Assembly: GCA_029776255.1 (NCBI GenBank)
Contig: JAKOTN010000061.1
Coordinates: 1-64,000, forward strand
DNA: 64,000 bases
DNA from: Pseudomonadota bacterium
Lineage (GTDB): Bacteria > Pseudomonadota > Gammaproteobacteria > Burkholderiales > Rhodocyclaceae
Direction: 5' to 3'
Positions 32,832-41,946 of this stretch are shown piece after piece. Position numbers and translations under genes: made by a program. Below the pieces are notes generated by a model. It did not search any database. It had not been told where the DNA came from and worked only from the letters and a program-made list of their open reading frames with translations. Each line of letters opens with the position of its first letter. Within the stretch, counting starts at the first letter, position 1.

Positions 32832-33440
32832 TCAGGCGCGCCGCCGGCCCAGAACGCGCCCGAGCAACACGCCAAGCAGCAAGCCGGCGACCGCCGCGCC
32901 GCCGCCGGCGTACCACAGCGCATTTTTCGCCTCGGCGAGCAGCGAGTTGGTGAAGACGTTCGACGACAGATGCAGCGAAATCACTTTCCACTGCCCGTCG
33001 ATCCTCGCCGAGGTGGAACTCCAGTTCGAGTGCAGCCGGAACGGCCCACGGGCGACCGGGAAAAACTCATCTTCCATCGTTCCGTCGGCCACGGCGACAT
33101 CGCCGTTGCCCAGGAAACGCGCCGAAGCGGCGACCTTGGCCGCGGTCAGATAGCGGTCGAGAATCCGCTGGTCGCCCTTGAGCATCCGCTGATAGTACGC
33201 CTTGATCTCGGCATGCCCGCGCGACACTTCGCCGTTGAGCCAGGTAACGGTCGCCGCCGGATCCATTTGCGCCACCATCCGGTCGATGTCCTGCGCATTG
33301 ATGCTGGCTTCGATTTCCCGGAACACCTTGAGCAGGGCTTGCCGGTCCGCCGCGTGCGGATCGACATCGTCGGCGAACGCCTCGCCGACACCGGCAATGG
33401 CGAGAAAAAGGGCAAAAATCATGGCCAGCACGGATCGCAT
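32832..33440 (-). CDS. secreted/membrane SnoaL-like (NTF2-fold) protein
   Basis: A 202-residue protein with a signal peptide (MRSVLAMIFALFLAIAGVGE, cleavage near AFA), an NTF2-fold DUF4440-type domain (LLKVFREIEASINAQDIDRM; VTWLNGEVSRGHAEI; WSSTSARIDGQWKVISLHLS), and a C-terminal membrane helix (AGGGAAVAGLLLGVLLG) with a basic end GRRRA. ATG at 33440 has GGGAGAA upstream. The C-terminal helix plus RRRA tail looks like an anchor or sorting signal but has no PEP motif. Function unknown. Confidence 0.8.
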   Translation of the reverse strand: MRSVLAMIFALFLAIAGVGEAFADDVDPHAADRQALLKVFREIEASINAQDIDRMVAQMDPAATVTWLNGEVSRGHAEIKAYYQRMLKGDQRILDRYLTAAKVAASARFLGNGDVAVADGTMEDEFFPVARGPFRLHSNWSSTSARIDGQWKVISLHLSSNVFTNSLLAEAKNALWYAGGGAAVAGLLLGVLLGRVLGRRRA

Positions 33441-33531
33441 CGGTTCTCCCTTCACGAAGTTGTCTTGAACGCCGGTCAATGATAGCCCGACGCCGTACCA
33501 TCGAGCGCATTTTGCCAGTCCCGGCCGAAAA

Positions 33532-33660
33532 CTAGCGAACCCTCTCGATCGGCAATTCAAGGACCACAACGGTACCCTGAATATTCCCCGGCTCGATAGT
33601 CAACTTGCCGGCGTGTCTCTCGGCGCGCTCCCGCATGTTTTTCAGGCCACGCCCGAATTG
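33532..33660 (-). pseudogene. C-terminal remnant of a NarX-type histidine kinase
   Basis: On the minus strand this stretch reads GRGLKNMRERAERHAGKLTI, then IQGTVVVLELPIERVR and TAG at 33532. That is the G-box end of the HATPase domain of NarX/DegS-like sensor kinases. All upstream kinase sequence is missing: the frame meets a stop within ten bases of 33660, where the transposase remnant begins. The kinase was evidently cut by insertion followed by deletion. Confidence 0.75.
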
Positions 33661-33666
33661 TGTGCG

Positions 33667-33911
33667 TCAAGTGATGCGAAAAGGTTTTTGGTAATCGGCT
33701 GATATTTTTGCGCTGTCGGTAACGTGGAGGGCGTGGCCCGTAGCGGCGCCGACAGCGCGTGACCACTTGAGACGACCAGTCTCAATAACTCCTGTTTCTG
33801 TTCCGCGAGGAACGTCATGTTCAGATCGGTTATCTTCAACAAGCCAGGGTTCATGTGTCTCGACGCACAGGGCGCGAATCAAGCGCAGGCAAGACTCGGT
33901 GTTGGGGAAAA
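33667..33911 (-). pseudogene. IS256-family transposase C-terminal remnant
   Basis: Read on the minus strand from 33911, the frame gives RFIFPNTESCLRLIRALCVE then THEPWL, the conserved C-terminal region of IS256/mutator transposases. It then shifts to another frame giving LNMTFLAEQKQELLRL, the family's tail, so there is a small indel near 33830. The rest of the gene is absent because the IS3-family element starts at 33912. The fragment directly abuts the histidine-kinase remnant. Confidence 0.7.
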
Positions 33912-34167
33912 TGAATCGCCCCGGGAATTGAGGAGGTTCCATTACCTGAGAGAATGGAGCCATGAGCAAGACGAACAAATATTCCCCGGAAGTCAGAGAG
34001 CGTGCTGTACGGTTGGTCCAGGAAGCACGCAAGGATTACCCCTCGCTGTGGTCGGCGGTCGAGTCAATTGCCCCGAAGATTGGCTGCGCAGCGGTTACGC
34101 TGCACGAGTGGGTCAAGAAACACGAATTCGATACCGGCGTGCGTGATGGCATTCCGACTGCCGAGCG
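33912..34167 (+). mobile_element. Left end of an IS3-family element with truncated orfA
   Basis: The sequence from 33912 (TGAATCGCCCCGGG) resembles IS3-family terminal repeats. It is followed by an ATG at 33962 that encodes [20 protein letters not shown] and an HTH region ([20 protein letters not shown]), the start of an IS3-type OrfA. The protein breaks off after TAER at 34167, exactly where the left inverted repeat of the IS481-family element begins. No orfB or right end is found on the far side, so the remainder was lost. Confidence 0.8.
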
Positions 34168-35390
34168 TGTAGAAGTTCAGACTTGATCTGACAGTAGGGC
34201 CTTGCCAAAGGGGTGGGGTTACCCGTTTTGATAGAGGTGCTAGAGGTGCGAATCTTTATCGAAACGGCGCGCTGGCGCCAAGGAGTAACCCCATGAGTAG
34301 TCTCAACCAGAATGTCGTTCGTCACAAGATCGGCCTGCTGAATCTGGCCATCGAGTTGGGCAACGTCTCGAAGGCCTGCAAGGTGATGGGCCTGTCCCGC
34401 GATACTTTCTATCGTTACCAGAATGCCGTGGCCGACGGCGGAATCGAGGCGCCGTTCGAAGCCAGTCGGCGCCAACCGACTCCGAAGAACCGCGTGGAAG
34501 AAGCCACGGAAACGGCCGTGATTGCCTACGCTACCGAGCAACCGGCTCACGGACAGGTGCGCGTGAGCAACGAATCGCGCCAGCGTGGCCTCTTCGTTTC
34601 ACCGTCGGGGGGGCGTTCCATTTGGCCACGCAACGATCGGGCCTCGTTCAAACGACGACTGGTCGCGCTGGAAAAGCAGGTTGTCGAGCACGGCATTGTG
34701 CGGACCGATGCCCAGATTGCTGCCCTGGAGAGGAAGCAAGAGGACGACATCGCGCACGGCGAGATTGAAACCGCCCACCCCGGCTATCTTGGGTCACAGG
34801 ACACGTTTTACGTCGACGCCATCAAGGGCGTTGGCCGGATCTACCAGCAGACCTTCGTCGATACCTACAGCAAGGTCGCCATGGCCAAGCTCTACACGAC
34901 CAAGACGCCGATCACCGCTGCTGACCTGTTGAACGACCGGGTGTTGCCGTTCTTTGAGGAACACGGCATGGGCGTCATCCGCATGCTGACGGATCGCGGC
35001 ACTGAGTATTGCGGCAAGCCGGAAACGCACGATTACCCGCTCTATCTGGCCTTGAACGACATCGAGCACACCAAGACCAAGGCGCGACATCCGCGGACGA
35101 ACGGCATCCGCGAGCGATTCCACAAGACCCTCTTGCAGGAGTTTTATCAGGTGGCATTTCGCCGCAAGCTCTACCTGTCCCTGGAAGAGCTACAGACCGA
35201 CCTCGATGCCTGGCTGGCCTACTACAACCACGAGCGAACCCATCAGGGTAAGATGTGTTGCGGACGCACGCCTCCGCAAACACTGATTTCAGGAAAGGAG
35301 GCGTGGAAGGAAAAAGTCCAGAACCTACATCGATCTGACAATCGGGCACCGTCAAAACGGGGACTGTCAGATCGGGTCGCGACTTCCACA
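34168..35390 (+). mobile_element. IS481-family insertion sequence, 1.22 kb
   Basis: Left and right 28-bp terminal repeats (34168-34195 and 35363-35390) are inverted copies with six mismatches; the inner 11 bases (GATCTGACAGT) are identical. Between them lies one transposase gene. The left repeat interrupts the IS3 orfA. No matching direct repeat flanks the element, which fits a later deletion on the right side that also removed the rest of the IS3 element. Confidence 0.8.
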
Positions 35391-35555
35391 TTTGTCGGTC
35401 ATGCTGAACGTTGGGCATCATGGACTCAACCCGAGAATTTCACCCATGACGAAGAAATCTCTCGCACTGTTGGTCGCGGTTGTAGCTTTACCCTTCACCG
35501 CATTCGCTATCGTTTTTCCTGGCCCAACATCCTGCCTTCTTGTCGGCGCTTCTGA
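34293..35555 (+). CDS. IS481-family DDE transposase (3' end runs beyond the IS)
   Basis: A 420-residue open frame. Residues 1-345 are a typical transposase of this group: N-terminal HTH (KACKVMGLSRDTFYRYQNAV), then the rve/DDE core with YVDAIKGVGRIYQQTFVDTY, MLTDRGTEYCG and NGIRERFHKTLLQEF, and the end FRRKLYLSLEELQTDLDAWL then YYNHERTHQGKMC. From about residue 347 the frame runs through the right terminal repeat and ~165 bp of host DNA before a stop. Relatives stop just before the repeat, so the native stop appears lost. The core residues are intact; activity is uncertain. Confidence 0.85.
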   Translation: MSSLNQNVVRHKIGLLNLAIELGNVSKACKVMGLSRDTFYRYQNAVADGGIEAPFEASRRQPTPKNRVEEATETAVIAYATEQPAHGQVRVSNESRQRGLFVSPSGGRSIWPRNDRASFKRRLVALEKQVVEHGIVRTDAQIAALERKQEDDIAHGEIETAHPGYLGSQDTFYVDAIKGVGRIYQQTFVDTYSKVAMAKLYTTKTPITAADLLNDRVLPFFEEHGMGVIRMLTDRGTEYCGKPETHDYPLYLALNDIEHTKTKARHPRTNGIRERFHKTLLQEFYQVAFRRKLYLSLEELQTDLDAWLAYYNHERTHQGKMCCGRTPPQTLISGKEAWKEKVQNLHRSDNRAPSKRGLSDRVATSTFVGHAERWASWTQPENFTHDEEISRTVGRGCSFTLHRIRYRFSWPNILPSCRRF

Positions 35556-36153
35556 CCGAAACCATCTTTCGCCCCCTCCGTTTTCATCTGTCGATTCAGC
35601 GGTCAATCAAGCAGCCTCGCAGCAGTTGATCGATGAAGCTCGAAAGCGCGTTGAGGCGACCTTCGGCAAGCCCGCTGCAAAGCCAATTGTCGTGTTCCTC
35701 GGAAGCTCTGATCGCATTGGTCCGTTCAGACTAAACGCTTATGGAAGCACGCAGTTTGTAGGAAAAAGGGCTTGCGTAATCATCGGAACCAAGGGCGGAT
35801 CTGTTGATATCGTTGCGCACGAACTCATGCACGCCGAGCTGTATCATCGCGTGGGCCCTCTGAAGTACTTTCTGGAGGTGCCCACTTGGTTCGATGAAGG
35901 TGTGGCAATGCAGGTGGATTTTCGATCCCGCTACGTTCTTAGCGCCAACGATGCCGCAGATGCGCAACGTGTGCGTGAATTGACTACCGCATCCAAATTC
36001 TTTGTTGCCGATGATGACGCGCTCACATTGAACTATTCGTTTGCCAAGCACGAGGTATCGAAGTGGCTCTCGGTTGTTGGCGGTGATACGCTGTACTCAC
36101 GCCTCGCAAGGGTTAGGTCTGGCGAGCCGCTTGCGGAGATTCTCGCGCGGTGA
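35446..36153 (+). CDS. secreted zinc-metallopeptidase-like protein (HExxH)
   Basis: A 235-residue protein with a signal peptide (MTKKSLALLVAVVALPFTAF). The gluzincin-type motif VAHELMHAELYHRVG (HExxH) sits near residue 125 and is followed by WFDEGVAMQV, a plausible third zinc ligand Glu ~25 residues later. Relatives in the peptidase MA-like group share this layout. Codon use and base composition look less GC-rich than the flanking genes and it sits beside insertion sequences, so transfer is likely. It overlaps the run-on 3' end of the transposase frame in another frame. Substrate unknown. Confidence 0.75.
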   Translation: MTKKSLALLVAVVALPFTAFAIVFPGPTSCLLVGASDRNHLSPPPFSSVDSAVNQAASQQLIDEARKRVEATFGKPAAKPIVVFLGSSDRIGPFRLNAYGSTQFVGKRACVIIGTKGGSVDIVAHELMHAELYHRVGPLKYFLEVPTWFDEGVAMQVDFRSRYVLSANDAADAQRVRELTTASKFFVADDDALTLNYSFAKHEVSKWLSVVGGDTLYSRLARVRSGEPLAEILAR

Positions 36154-36558
36154 CGCCTAAACATGTGATAAGACTGGTGAAGAGAGTGTCGGCAAGAGCC
36201 TGATTTCGATTCCAGCAAGAGAAATGACGACTGGGTGGCTCTTGGACTATCTTTTCGAGGAATCGAAACGTTATTTCGGGGCTTTTATCGTCTATTCGTG
36301 CGAGTAAGACGGCCGTTCCAGGCAGGCGTTATCCTCGGAATGGCAGGTTCGCGATTGACCAGAGTCAGTTGGTTGCGTTTGGCAGGGAAATCATCCGACG
36401 ACGGATCGCCGCGGGAAGCGGTGTGGTTCAAACGAATCGACACGGACGCCAAAATCGTTCGCCCACCAAAAGGCCGCGCTTGAATTCGATCTGAATTTTT
36501 CGCTGAGGACGCCATCGTCCCGTTCCGGAACGCGGCAAAATTCAGCCGCGAGGAATCC
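36154..36558. other. Intergenic region with a nested inverted-repeat structure
   Basis: Nothing gene-like was recognised in this 405-bp gap; an 82-codon open frame at 36235-36483 has no family features. Near its right side, arms CGCTGAGGA (36501-36509) and TCCTCAGCG (36556-36564) enclose a palindrome CGTTCCGGAACG (36521-36532) and a hairpin CGCGGC / GCCGCG (36531-36550), forming a foldable ~64-base unit that overlaps the end of the rRNA methyltransferase gene. It may serve as its terminator. Confidence 0.4.
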
Positions 36559-37380
36559 TCAGCGACGTGAAACGGTCGTGGGATCCACCGAGGCATCGGC
36601 CGCCCGGCGTTGCCGGACGGTTTCGAAAAGGCAAACCGCCGCCGCGGCCGCGACATTCAGCGATTCCACGGCGCCGGGCATCGGGATACACAGCCGCAGT
36701 TGCGTCGCGGCCGCCACCGCGGGACGCACGCCCTGCCCTTCGCTGCCGAAGACCCACGCCAGCGGTCCCGTCAGATCGATGGCATAGAGACTGTGGGCAT
36801 CGCTCAGGGCGGTGGTGACGGTCCGCCCTCGATAGGCAGCGAGAAATGCCGCCAAATCGATGTTTTCGTGCGGATCGAGAAAAAAATGCGCGCCCATCGC
36901 CGCGCGCAGCGTCTTCGGCGACCATGCTTGCGCGCAATCGGCGGACAGCAGGACTTGGCGGAAGCCGGCCGCCGCCGCGCTGCGCAGCAAGGCGCCGAGG
37001 TTGCCAGGATCCTGAACGCCGTCGACCAAAACGCTGTCGGCGCTGTCGTCGAGCGGGCACGGCGGCGGCGGCTTGGCGACGGCCATGATGCCGCTCGGGG
37101 AATCGACCACCGTCAGTTCGTTGAACAGCGCGTCGGCGAGCACGGTGACGACGGTCGTCCGACACGCCGCACCCGCCAGATAAGCGGCGATCTCGGCCCG
37201 GCTGGCGCCACTGTCGCTGACGAGCAGTTCGTCGGGTATGCCGACCCGCTGGCGATAGGCGTCGACCAGATGCATGCCGTCGAGCAGCAGCAGACCGCTT
37301 TTTCGTCGCTCGCGGCCGCTTTGCAGAAGTTTCCTGAGCGCCTTGAAGTGCGGGTTGTCGCGCGAGGCGATCCGTTTCAT
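36559..37380 (-). CDS. TrmH/SpoU-family RNA methyltransferase
   Basis: A SPOUT-fold 2'-O-ribose methyltransferase of 273 residues. It has the N-terminal substrate-binding domain ([40 protein letters not shown]) and the SPOUT motifs [32 protein letters not shown] and [19 protein letters not shown]. The target RNA site cannot be told from the sequence (RlmB- or TsnR-like). ATG at 37380 overlaps the rnhB stop (ATGA), placing it at the 3' end of the bamA-lpx operon, a position held by other genes in E. coli. Confidence 0.92.
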   Translation of the reverse strand: MKRIASRDNPHFKALRKLLQSGRERRKSGLLLLDGMHLVDAYRQRVGIPDELLVSDSGASRAEIAAYLAGAACRTTVVTVLADALFNELTVVDSPSGIMAVAKPPPPCPLDDSADSVLVDGVQDPGNLGALLRSAAAAGFRQVLLSADCAQAWSPKTLRAAMGAHFFLDPHENIDLAAFLAAYRGRTVTTALSDAHSLYAIDLTGPLAWVFGSEGQGVRPAVAAATQLRLCIPMPGAVESLNVAAAAAVCLFETVRQRRAADASVDPTTVSRR

Positions 37381-37970
37381 GGCGCGAGCAGCCGGGCGAC
37401 CGGCCCAAAGCCGCGCCGGTGTTCCGGTGTCGCGCCGTGCTCGCGCAGGGCCGCGAGGTGCCCGGCGGTCGGATAACCCATGTGCCGATCGAAACCGTAT
37501 TGCGGATAGGCGGCGTGCATTTCGCGCATGCCGGCATCGCGCACCGTCTTGGCCAGAATCGATGCCGCGGCGATCGCCGCGATCTTGCCGTCGCCGCCGA
37601 CAATGGCGGTGACGGGGTACGGCACGGGCGGACAACGGTTGCCGTCGACCAGCACCTGCCGCGGAATCAGGCCTTGGGCGTCGACGAGTCCGGCGACCGC
37701 GCGTTGCATGGCCAGCAGGCTGGCGTGCAGGATGTTGAGACGGTCGATTTCGGCGACGCTGGCTTCGGCCACCGCCCAGGCCAGTGCCTTGGCGCGAATG
37801 TCGATAGCCAGTGCCTCGCGCCGTTTGGCGGACAATTTTTTCGAATCGTTCAAGCCATCGATCGGCGCATTGGGATCGAGAATCACCGCGGCGGCCACCA
37901 CCGGTCCGGCCAGCGGTCCGCGTCCGGCCTCGTCGACGCCGCAAACCAGATCGTCAAATCCCTGCAACAT
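37377..37970 (-). CDS. rnhB: ribonuclease HII
   Basis: Cleaves RNA in RNA-DNA hybrids and single ribonucleotides in DNA. The 197-residue product shows [20 protein letters not shown] with the catalytic Asp-Glu pair near residues 16-17, the conserved [15 protein letters not shown], and the late Asp in DGNRCPP and in [19 protein letters not shown]. The length is typical (~195-215). It overlaps lpxB by 17 bp, conserving the lpxB-rnhB order of E. coli. Confidence 0.96.
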   Translation of the reverse strand: MLQGFDDLVCGVDEAGRGPLAGPVVAAAVILDPNAPIDGLNDSKKLSAKRREALAIDIRAKALAWAVAEASVAEIDRLNILHASLLAMQRAVAGLVDAQGLIPRQVLVDGNRCPPVPYPVTAIVGGDGKIAAIAAASILAKTVRDAGMREMHAAYPQYGFDRHMGYPTAGHLAALREHGATPEHRRGFGPVARLLAP

Positions 37971-39135
37971 GATGCGTGCTGGCGACCAGCGGCAGGTGGT
38001 CGATCACCGCGGCGGCGGCTTTTTCGGCGGCGTTCTGCCGCAGTTGCAGATGCATCGCGTGAAACAGCGCCTTGATCCGCTCGCAGACCGGTTTGTCGGC
38101 GTAAAGGTTGAGCAGCGCCTGCGCCAGATTTTCCGGCGTGGCGTCGTCCTGGATGAATTCAGGAACGACGAACTGGCCGGCCAGAACATTCGGCAGGCCG
38201 ACGTAGGGCAAGTAGCCCATGCGCCGCATCAGCCGATACGACAGCGGCGCCATTTTGTAAACGATGGCCATCGGCCGTTTCAGCAACGCCGCTTCCAGGG
38301 TGGCGGTACCGCTGGCCACCAGAACGATGTCGGCGGCCATCATCGCCTGATGGGCGTGACCGAACAACAGACGAATCGGCAACTCGGTCGCCTGGCATCG
38401 GTGCCGCGCCGCCTCGAAAAGCTGGCGCGTTTCGCGTGTCGCCAGTGGCACGAGGAAAACCGCTTCCGGAAGTTCGGCGTGGATCAAACGCGCCGTTTCA
38501 ATGAAGGTGTCGGCCATGTAGCGCAGTTCCGACTGGCGACTACCGGGCAGCAGCGCGAAAACCGGTTCGTGCGCGGCCAGCGCGAGCAGATTGCGAGCGC
38601 CGTCACGGCCGTCCGCCAGCGGTAGCATGTCGGCCAGGGGATGGCCGACATAGCTGACCGGAATCCCCTGTTTCTCGTACAGCGGCGCTTCAAAAGGAAA
38701 CAAGGCCAATACGCGCGAAACCGCCGCGCCGATTTTATGAATCCGGCCCCCACGCCACGCCCAAATCGACGGGCCGACATAATGGATGCTTGGAATGCCG
38801 CGTTTCTTGAGCGCTTTTTCCAGACTGAGATTGAAATCCGGCGCGTCGACGCCGATGAACACATCGGGCGGTTCGGCGATCAGTCGACGTTTGAGATCGC
38901 GCCGAATGCCGGCGATTTCGCGATAGTGCCGAAGCACTTCAACATAACCGCGCACCGCCAACTTTTCCAGCGGATACCAGGCATCGAAACCCCTACCCAC
39001 CATCTTCGGACCGCCAACGCCGTAAAAAACCGCGCCCGGCAACCGCGCGCGGAGCGCCTGGATCAATTGGCTGGCCAACAGATCGCCGGAGGCCTCGCCG
39101 GCCACCATGGCGATCCGGACCGCCCGCGCGGTCAT
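37954..39135 (-). CDS. lpxB: lipid-A-disaccharide synthase
   Basis: Joins UDP-2,3-diacylglucosamine and lipid X to form the lipid A disaccharide; membrane-associated GT-B glycosyltransferase. The 393-residue product begins [20 protein letters not shown] and contains [59 protein letters not shown] and [23 protein letters not shown] at 39135 overlaps the lpxA stop (ATGA). The long in-frame extension before it is a shadow of lpxA. A typical length confirms it is complete. Confidence 0.97.
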   Translation of the reverse strand: MTARAVRIAMVAGEASGDLLASQLIQALRARLPGAVFYGVGGPKMVGRGFDAWYPLEKLAVRGYVEVLRHYREIAGIRRDLKRRLIAEPPDVFIGVDAPDFNLSLEKALKKRGIPSIHYVGPSIWAWRGGRIHKIGAAVSRVLALFPFEAPLYEKQGIPVSYVGHPLADMLPLADGRDGARNLLALAAHEPVFALLPGSRQSELRYMADTFIETARLIHAELPEAVFLVPLATRETRQLFEAARHRCQATELPIRLLFGHAHQAMMAADIVLVASGTATLEAALLKRPMAIVYKMAPLSYRLMRRMGYLPYVGLPNVLAGQFVVPEFIQDDATPENLAQALLNLYADKPVCERIKALFHAMHLQLRQNAAEKAAAAVIDHLPLVASTHHVAGI

Positions 39136-39902
39136 CGAATAATGCCGCGCTTCGAGACGGCCAGGAAGTCGACCAGCGGCTGAACCTCGGGATGCAGCAG
39201 CGCTTCGTCTTGCAGTTTTGCGCGAGCCTCGTCGAGCATCAAACCGGATTTGTAGAGCGTGCGGTACGCGCGCTTCAGCGCCAGCAAGGCATCGGGCGAA
39301 AACCCGCGCCGCTTGAGACCTTCGGCATTGATCCCGAAAGGACTGGCGGTATTGCCGGCGGCCATCACGAACGGTGGGATATCCTGCAGGACAACCGTCC
39401 CGACAGCGGTCATGGTGTGCGCGCCAACGCGGCAGAATTGGTGCACGCCGGTATAACCGCCGAGAATCGCCCAGTCGTCGATATGCACGTGGCCGGCCAA
39501 TTGGGCGTTGTTGGCGAACACCGTGCGGCTGCCGACCTGACAATCGTGGGCGATGTGCACGTAAGCCATGATCCAGTTATCGTCGCCGACGCGGGTAATC
39601 CCGACATCTTGCGCGGTGCCGACATTGAAGGTGCAGAATTCGCGAATGGTATTGCGGTCGCCGATTTCCAGGCAAGTCGGTTCGCCATTGTATTTTTTGT
39701 CCTGCGGCGCTTCGCCGAGCGAACAGAACTGATAGATGCGGTTGTCGCAACCAATGCGGGTACGGCCGGTGATCACCACATGCGGTCCGATCACCGTGTT
39801 ATCGCCGATTTCCACATGCTCGCCGATGATCGAATAAGGACCGACCGATACATTGACACCCAGTCGCGCGCCCGAATGAATGATTGCCGTTTGATGGATC
39901 AT
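39132..39902 (-). CDS. lpxA: UDP-N-acetylglucosamine acyltransferase
   Basis: First step of lipid A synthesis: transfers a 3-hydroxyacyl chain from ACP to UDP-GlcNAc. The 256-residue left-handed beta-helix protein has hexapeptide repeats from the start ([20 protein letters not shown]), the catalytic His in [13 protein letters not shown] (~120), [20 protein letters not shown], and the C-terminal helical [23 protein letters not shown] at 39902 gives the family start MIHQTAIIH and a 19-bp gap after fabZ; ATG at 39932 would overlap fabZ and add ten residues. Confidence 0.97.
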   Translation of the reverse strand: MIHQTAIIHSGARLGVNVSVGPYSIIGEHVEIGDNTVIGPHVVITGRTRIGCDNRIYQFCSLGEAPQDKKYNGEPTCLEIGDRNTIREFCTFNVGTAQDVGITRVGDDNWIMAYVHIAHDCQVGSRTVFANNAQLAGHVHIDDWAILGGYTGVHQFCRVGAHTMTAVGTVVLQDIPPFVMAAGNTASPFGINAEGLKRRGFSPDALLALKRAYRTLYKSGLMLDEARAKLQDEALLHPEVQPLVDFLAVSKRGIIR

Positions 39903-39921
39903 GGTCGTCGTCGCCCGTGAA

Positions 39922-40368
39922 TCAGGCGACATCGCGCTTGGCGCACATCAATTCCGCCTCGGCGACGATCTCGCCATCCACCCGGGCCTCGGCCTTGTAT
40001 TTCCAGATGCCGCGCATCTGACGCTGGATTTGAACGTGCAGATGCAGTTGATCGCCCGCCGTAACCGGTTTCTTGAAACGCGCGTTATCGATGCCGACAA
40101 AATAGAAAACCGAATTGGCGTCCGGCTTGGCGCCCATGGTCTTGAACGACAGAATCCCGGCGGCTTGCGCCAGCGCCTCCATGATCAATACCCCCGGCAT
40201 TACCGGATGATGCGGGAAATGGCCGGTGAAAAACGGTTCGTTGATGGTCACGTTCTTGTAGGCGTGGATGCTCTTCCCAACCTCGAAATCGACGACACGA
40301 TCGACCAACAGGAAAGGGTAACGATGCGGAAGGTGTTCGAGGATTTGGTGTATATCCATGTCTTTCAA
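39922..40368 (-). CDS. fabZ: 3-hydroxyacyl-ACP dehydratase
   Basis: Dehydrates 3-hydroxyacyl-ACP in fatty acid elongation and competes with LpxA for 3-hydroxyacyl-ACP. The 148-residue hot-dog protein has [20 protein letters not shown] and the active-site helix region [20 protein letters not shown] with the catalytic His, then [13 protein letters not shown]. The length is typical. It overlaps lpxD by 4 bp and is followed by lpxA, the conserved order. Confidence 0.97.
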   Translation of the reverse strand: MKDMDIHQILEHLPHRYPFLLVDRVVDFEVGKSIHAYKNVTINEPFFTGHFPHHPVMPGVLIMEALAQAAGILSFKTMGAKPDANSVFYFVGIDNARFKKPVTAGDQLHLHVQIQRQMRGIWKYKAEARVDGEIVAEAELMCAKRDVA

Positions 40369-41396
40369 GACGTTTTCTCCATCAATTCGAGTTTTTTCTC
40401 AAGTTCAGCGACCCGGTCGGCGAGTTTTGCCAGACGCTTGATCTGAGCCGCGTTATGTAGCCACTCCTGATGCTCCTCCAGCGGGAAAATGCTGGTGTAC
40501 TGCCCTGGCCGCCGCAGGCTCCTGGTGACCATGGTGCCGGCGGAGACATGCACATCGTCGGCCAATTCCAAGTGTCCGATAATCATGCCCGCACCGCCGA
40601 CGGTGCAGCGTTTGCCGATCCGAGTGCTGCCGGCAATCCCAACACAACCCGCCAAGGCGGTGTGCTCGCCCAATTGCACGTTGTGCCCGACCTGAATCTG
40701 GTTGTCGAGTTTGACGCCATCGGCGATCACCGTGTCGTCCAGCGCGCCGCGGTCGATCGAGGTATTGGCGCCGATTTCGACATCGTCGCCGATCACTACC
40801 CGGCCGATCTGAGGAATCTTGACCCAACGCTCGCCGTCCTTGGCAAAACCGAAACCGTCGGCGCCGATGATCGCCCCGGCGTGAATGATCGCCCGCCGAC
40901 CGATCACACAGTCGTGATAGACAACGACATTCGGATAGACAATCGAATCGTCGCCAATCGAAACACCGTCGCCAATCACGCAACCCGGGTGAATGGTCAC
41001 GTTTTCACCCATGGTCACCGCCTTGCCGATGATGGCGTTCTCGCCGACACAGGCCGACCGCGGCAACTCGGAACGAACCACCGCCCCGGCACGCACACCC
41101 GGCGCGACGCGGCGCGGCGGATTGAGCAGCGAGGCCACTCGCGCGTAATAGGCGTAAGCATTCGGATGAACGATACGCGCTAGCGCGGTAGCGTCAACGA
41201 ACCGTGGCGAAACGATCACCGCCGCCGCCTTGGTATGCCGCAACTGGTCGCGAAACTTCGGATTGGCGAGAAAGGCGATCTGGTGGGATTTGGCCGACTG
41301 CAAGCTGGCGACTTGCGACACCACGAGCGAGCCGTCGCCTTCGAGCGTTCCACCAAGACGGGCGACAATCTCGTCTAGGCGCAGACCTCCTGGCAC
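40365..41396 (-). CDS. lpxD: UDP-3-O-(3-hydroxyacyl)glucosamine N-acyltransferase
   Basis: Third step of lipid A synthesis: adds the N-linked 3-hydroxyacyl chain. The 343-residue product has the N-terminal uridine-binding domain ([20 protein letters not shown]) and a hexapeptide-repeat beta-helix ([40 protein letters not shown] with the catalytic His), then [20 protein letters not shown]. It starts with GTG at 41396; no ATG is available, and an AGGAGG lies just inside this start, so the true start may differ slightly. The length fits the family (~340-347). Confidence 0.95.
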   Translation of the reverse strand: MPGGLRLDEIVARLGGTLEGDGSLVVSQVASLQSAKSHQIAFLANPKFRDQLRHTKAAAVIVSPRFVDATALARIVHPNAYAYYARVASLLNPPRRVAPGVRAGAVVRSELPRSACVGENAIIGKAVTMGENVTIHPGCVIGDGVSIGDDSIVYPNVVVYHDCVIGRRAIIHAGAIIGADGFGFAKDGERWVKIPQIGRVVIGDDVEIGANTSIDRGALDDTVIADGVKLDNQIQVGHNVQLGEHTALAGCVGIAGSTRIGKRCTVGGAGMIIGHLELADDVHVSAGTMVTRSLRRPGQYTSIFPLEEHQEWLHNAAQIKRLAKLADRVAELEKKLELMEKTS

Positions 41397-41421
41397 TTCG
41401 ATTCCGGGAATCCGTTATACC

Positions 41422-41937
41422 TTATTTGGCATCGGACAGGGCTTTGATCACCTTGTCGGTAATATCCAGCTTCGGGCTTACCCACACCACGTCCTGGACG
41501 ATCAAATCGTATTTTTCGCTGTCGGCCAATTGCTTGATCGCTTTGTTGGCTTTTTCGATGATTGCCGCGTTCTCTTCGTTTTGGCGAAGATTGAGATCTT
41601 CGCGGAATTCACGCTGTTTGCGCTGGAAATCCCTCGACAACTCGCCGAGATCCTTTTCCTTGGTGCGGCGCTCCGTTTCGCTCATGGTCAAGGCGTTTTT
41701 CTCGAGCGACTCCTGCAAACCCTGCACCTGCTTCGCCAGACGCTGCAAATCCTGATCACGTTTGGAGAACTCCTGCTCGATCTTCTTCGCCGCCCTGACG
41801 GCCGCTGGCGCGTCGCGGAAAAGACGCTGGGTATTAACGTAACCCACCTTCAGTTGATCCACCGCCGACGCGTAAGACACCGGCAGCGAGGCAATCATTG
41901 CAACCAGCAGCCTGGCAATCGTCTTCTTCAAACTCAT
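41422..41937 (-). CDS. OmpH/Skp-family periplasmic chaperone
   Basis: Binds unfolded outer-membrane proteins in the periplasm and delivers them to the Bam complex. The 171-residue product has a signal peptide (LLVAMIASLPVSYASA) followed by a beta-strand core (LKVGYVNTQRLFRDAPAAVR) and two long coiled-coil arms (KKIEQEFSKRDQDLQRLAKQ; RDFQRKQREFREDLNLRQNE). It sits 9 bp after bamA, the conserved position of skp. Confidence 0.93.
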   Translation of the reverse strand: MSLKKTIARLLVAMIASLPVSYASAVDQLKVGYVNTQRLFRDAPAAVRAAKKIEQEFSKRDQDLQRLAKQVQGLQESLEKNALTMSETERRTKEKDLGELSRDFQRKQREFREDLNLRQNEENAAIIEKANKAIKQLADSEKYDLIVQDVVWVSPKLDITDKVIKALSDAK

Positions 41938-41946
41938 TCTCCTGAA

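Noticed and set aside
36235-36483. 82-codon open frame after the metallopeptidase gene
   Set aside because: No recognisable domain, no ribosome site, basic random-like composition.
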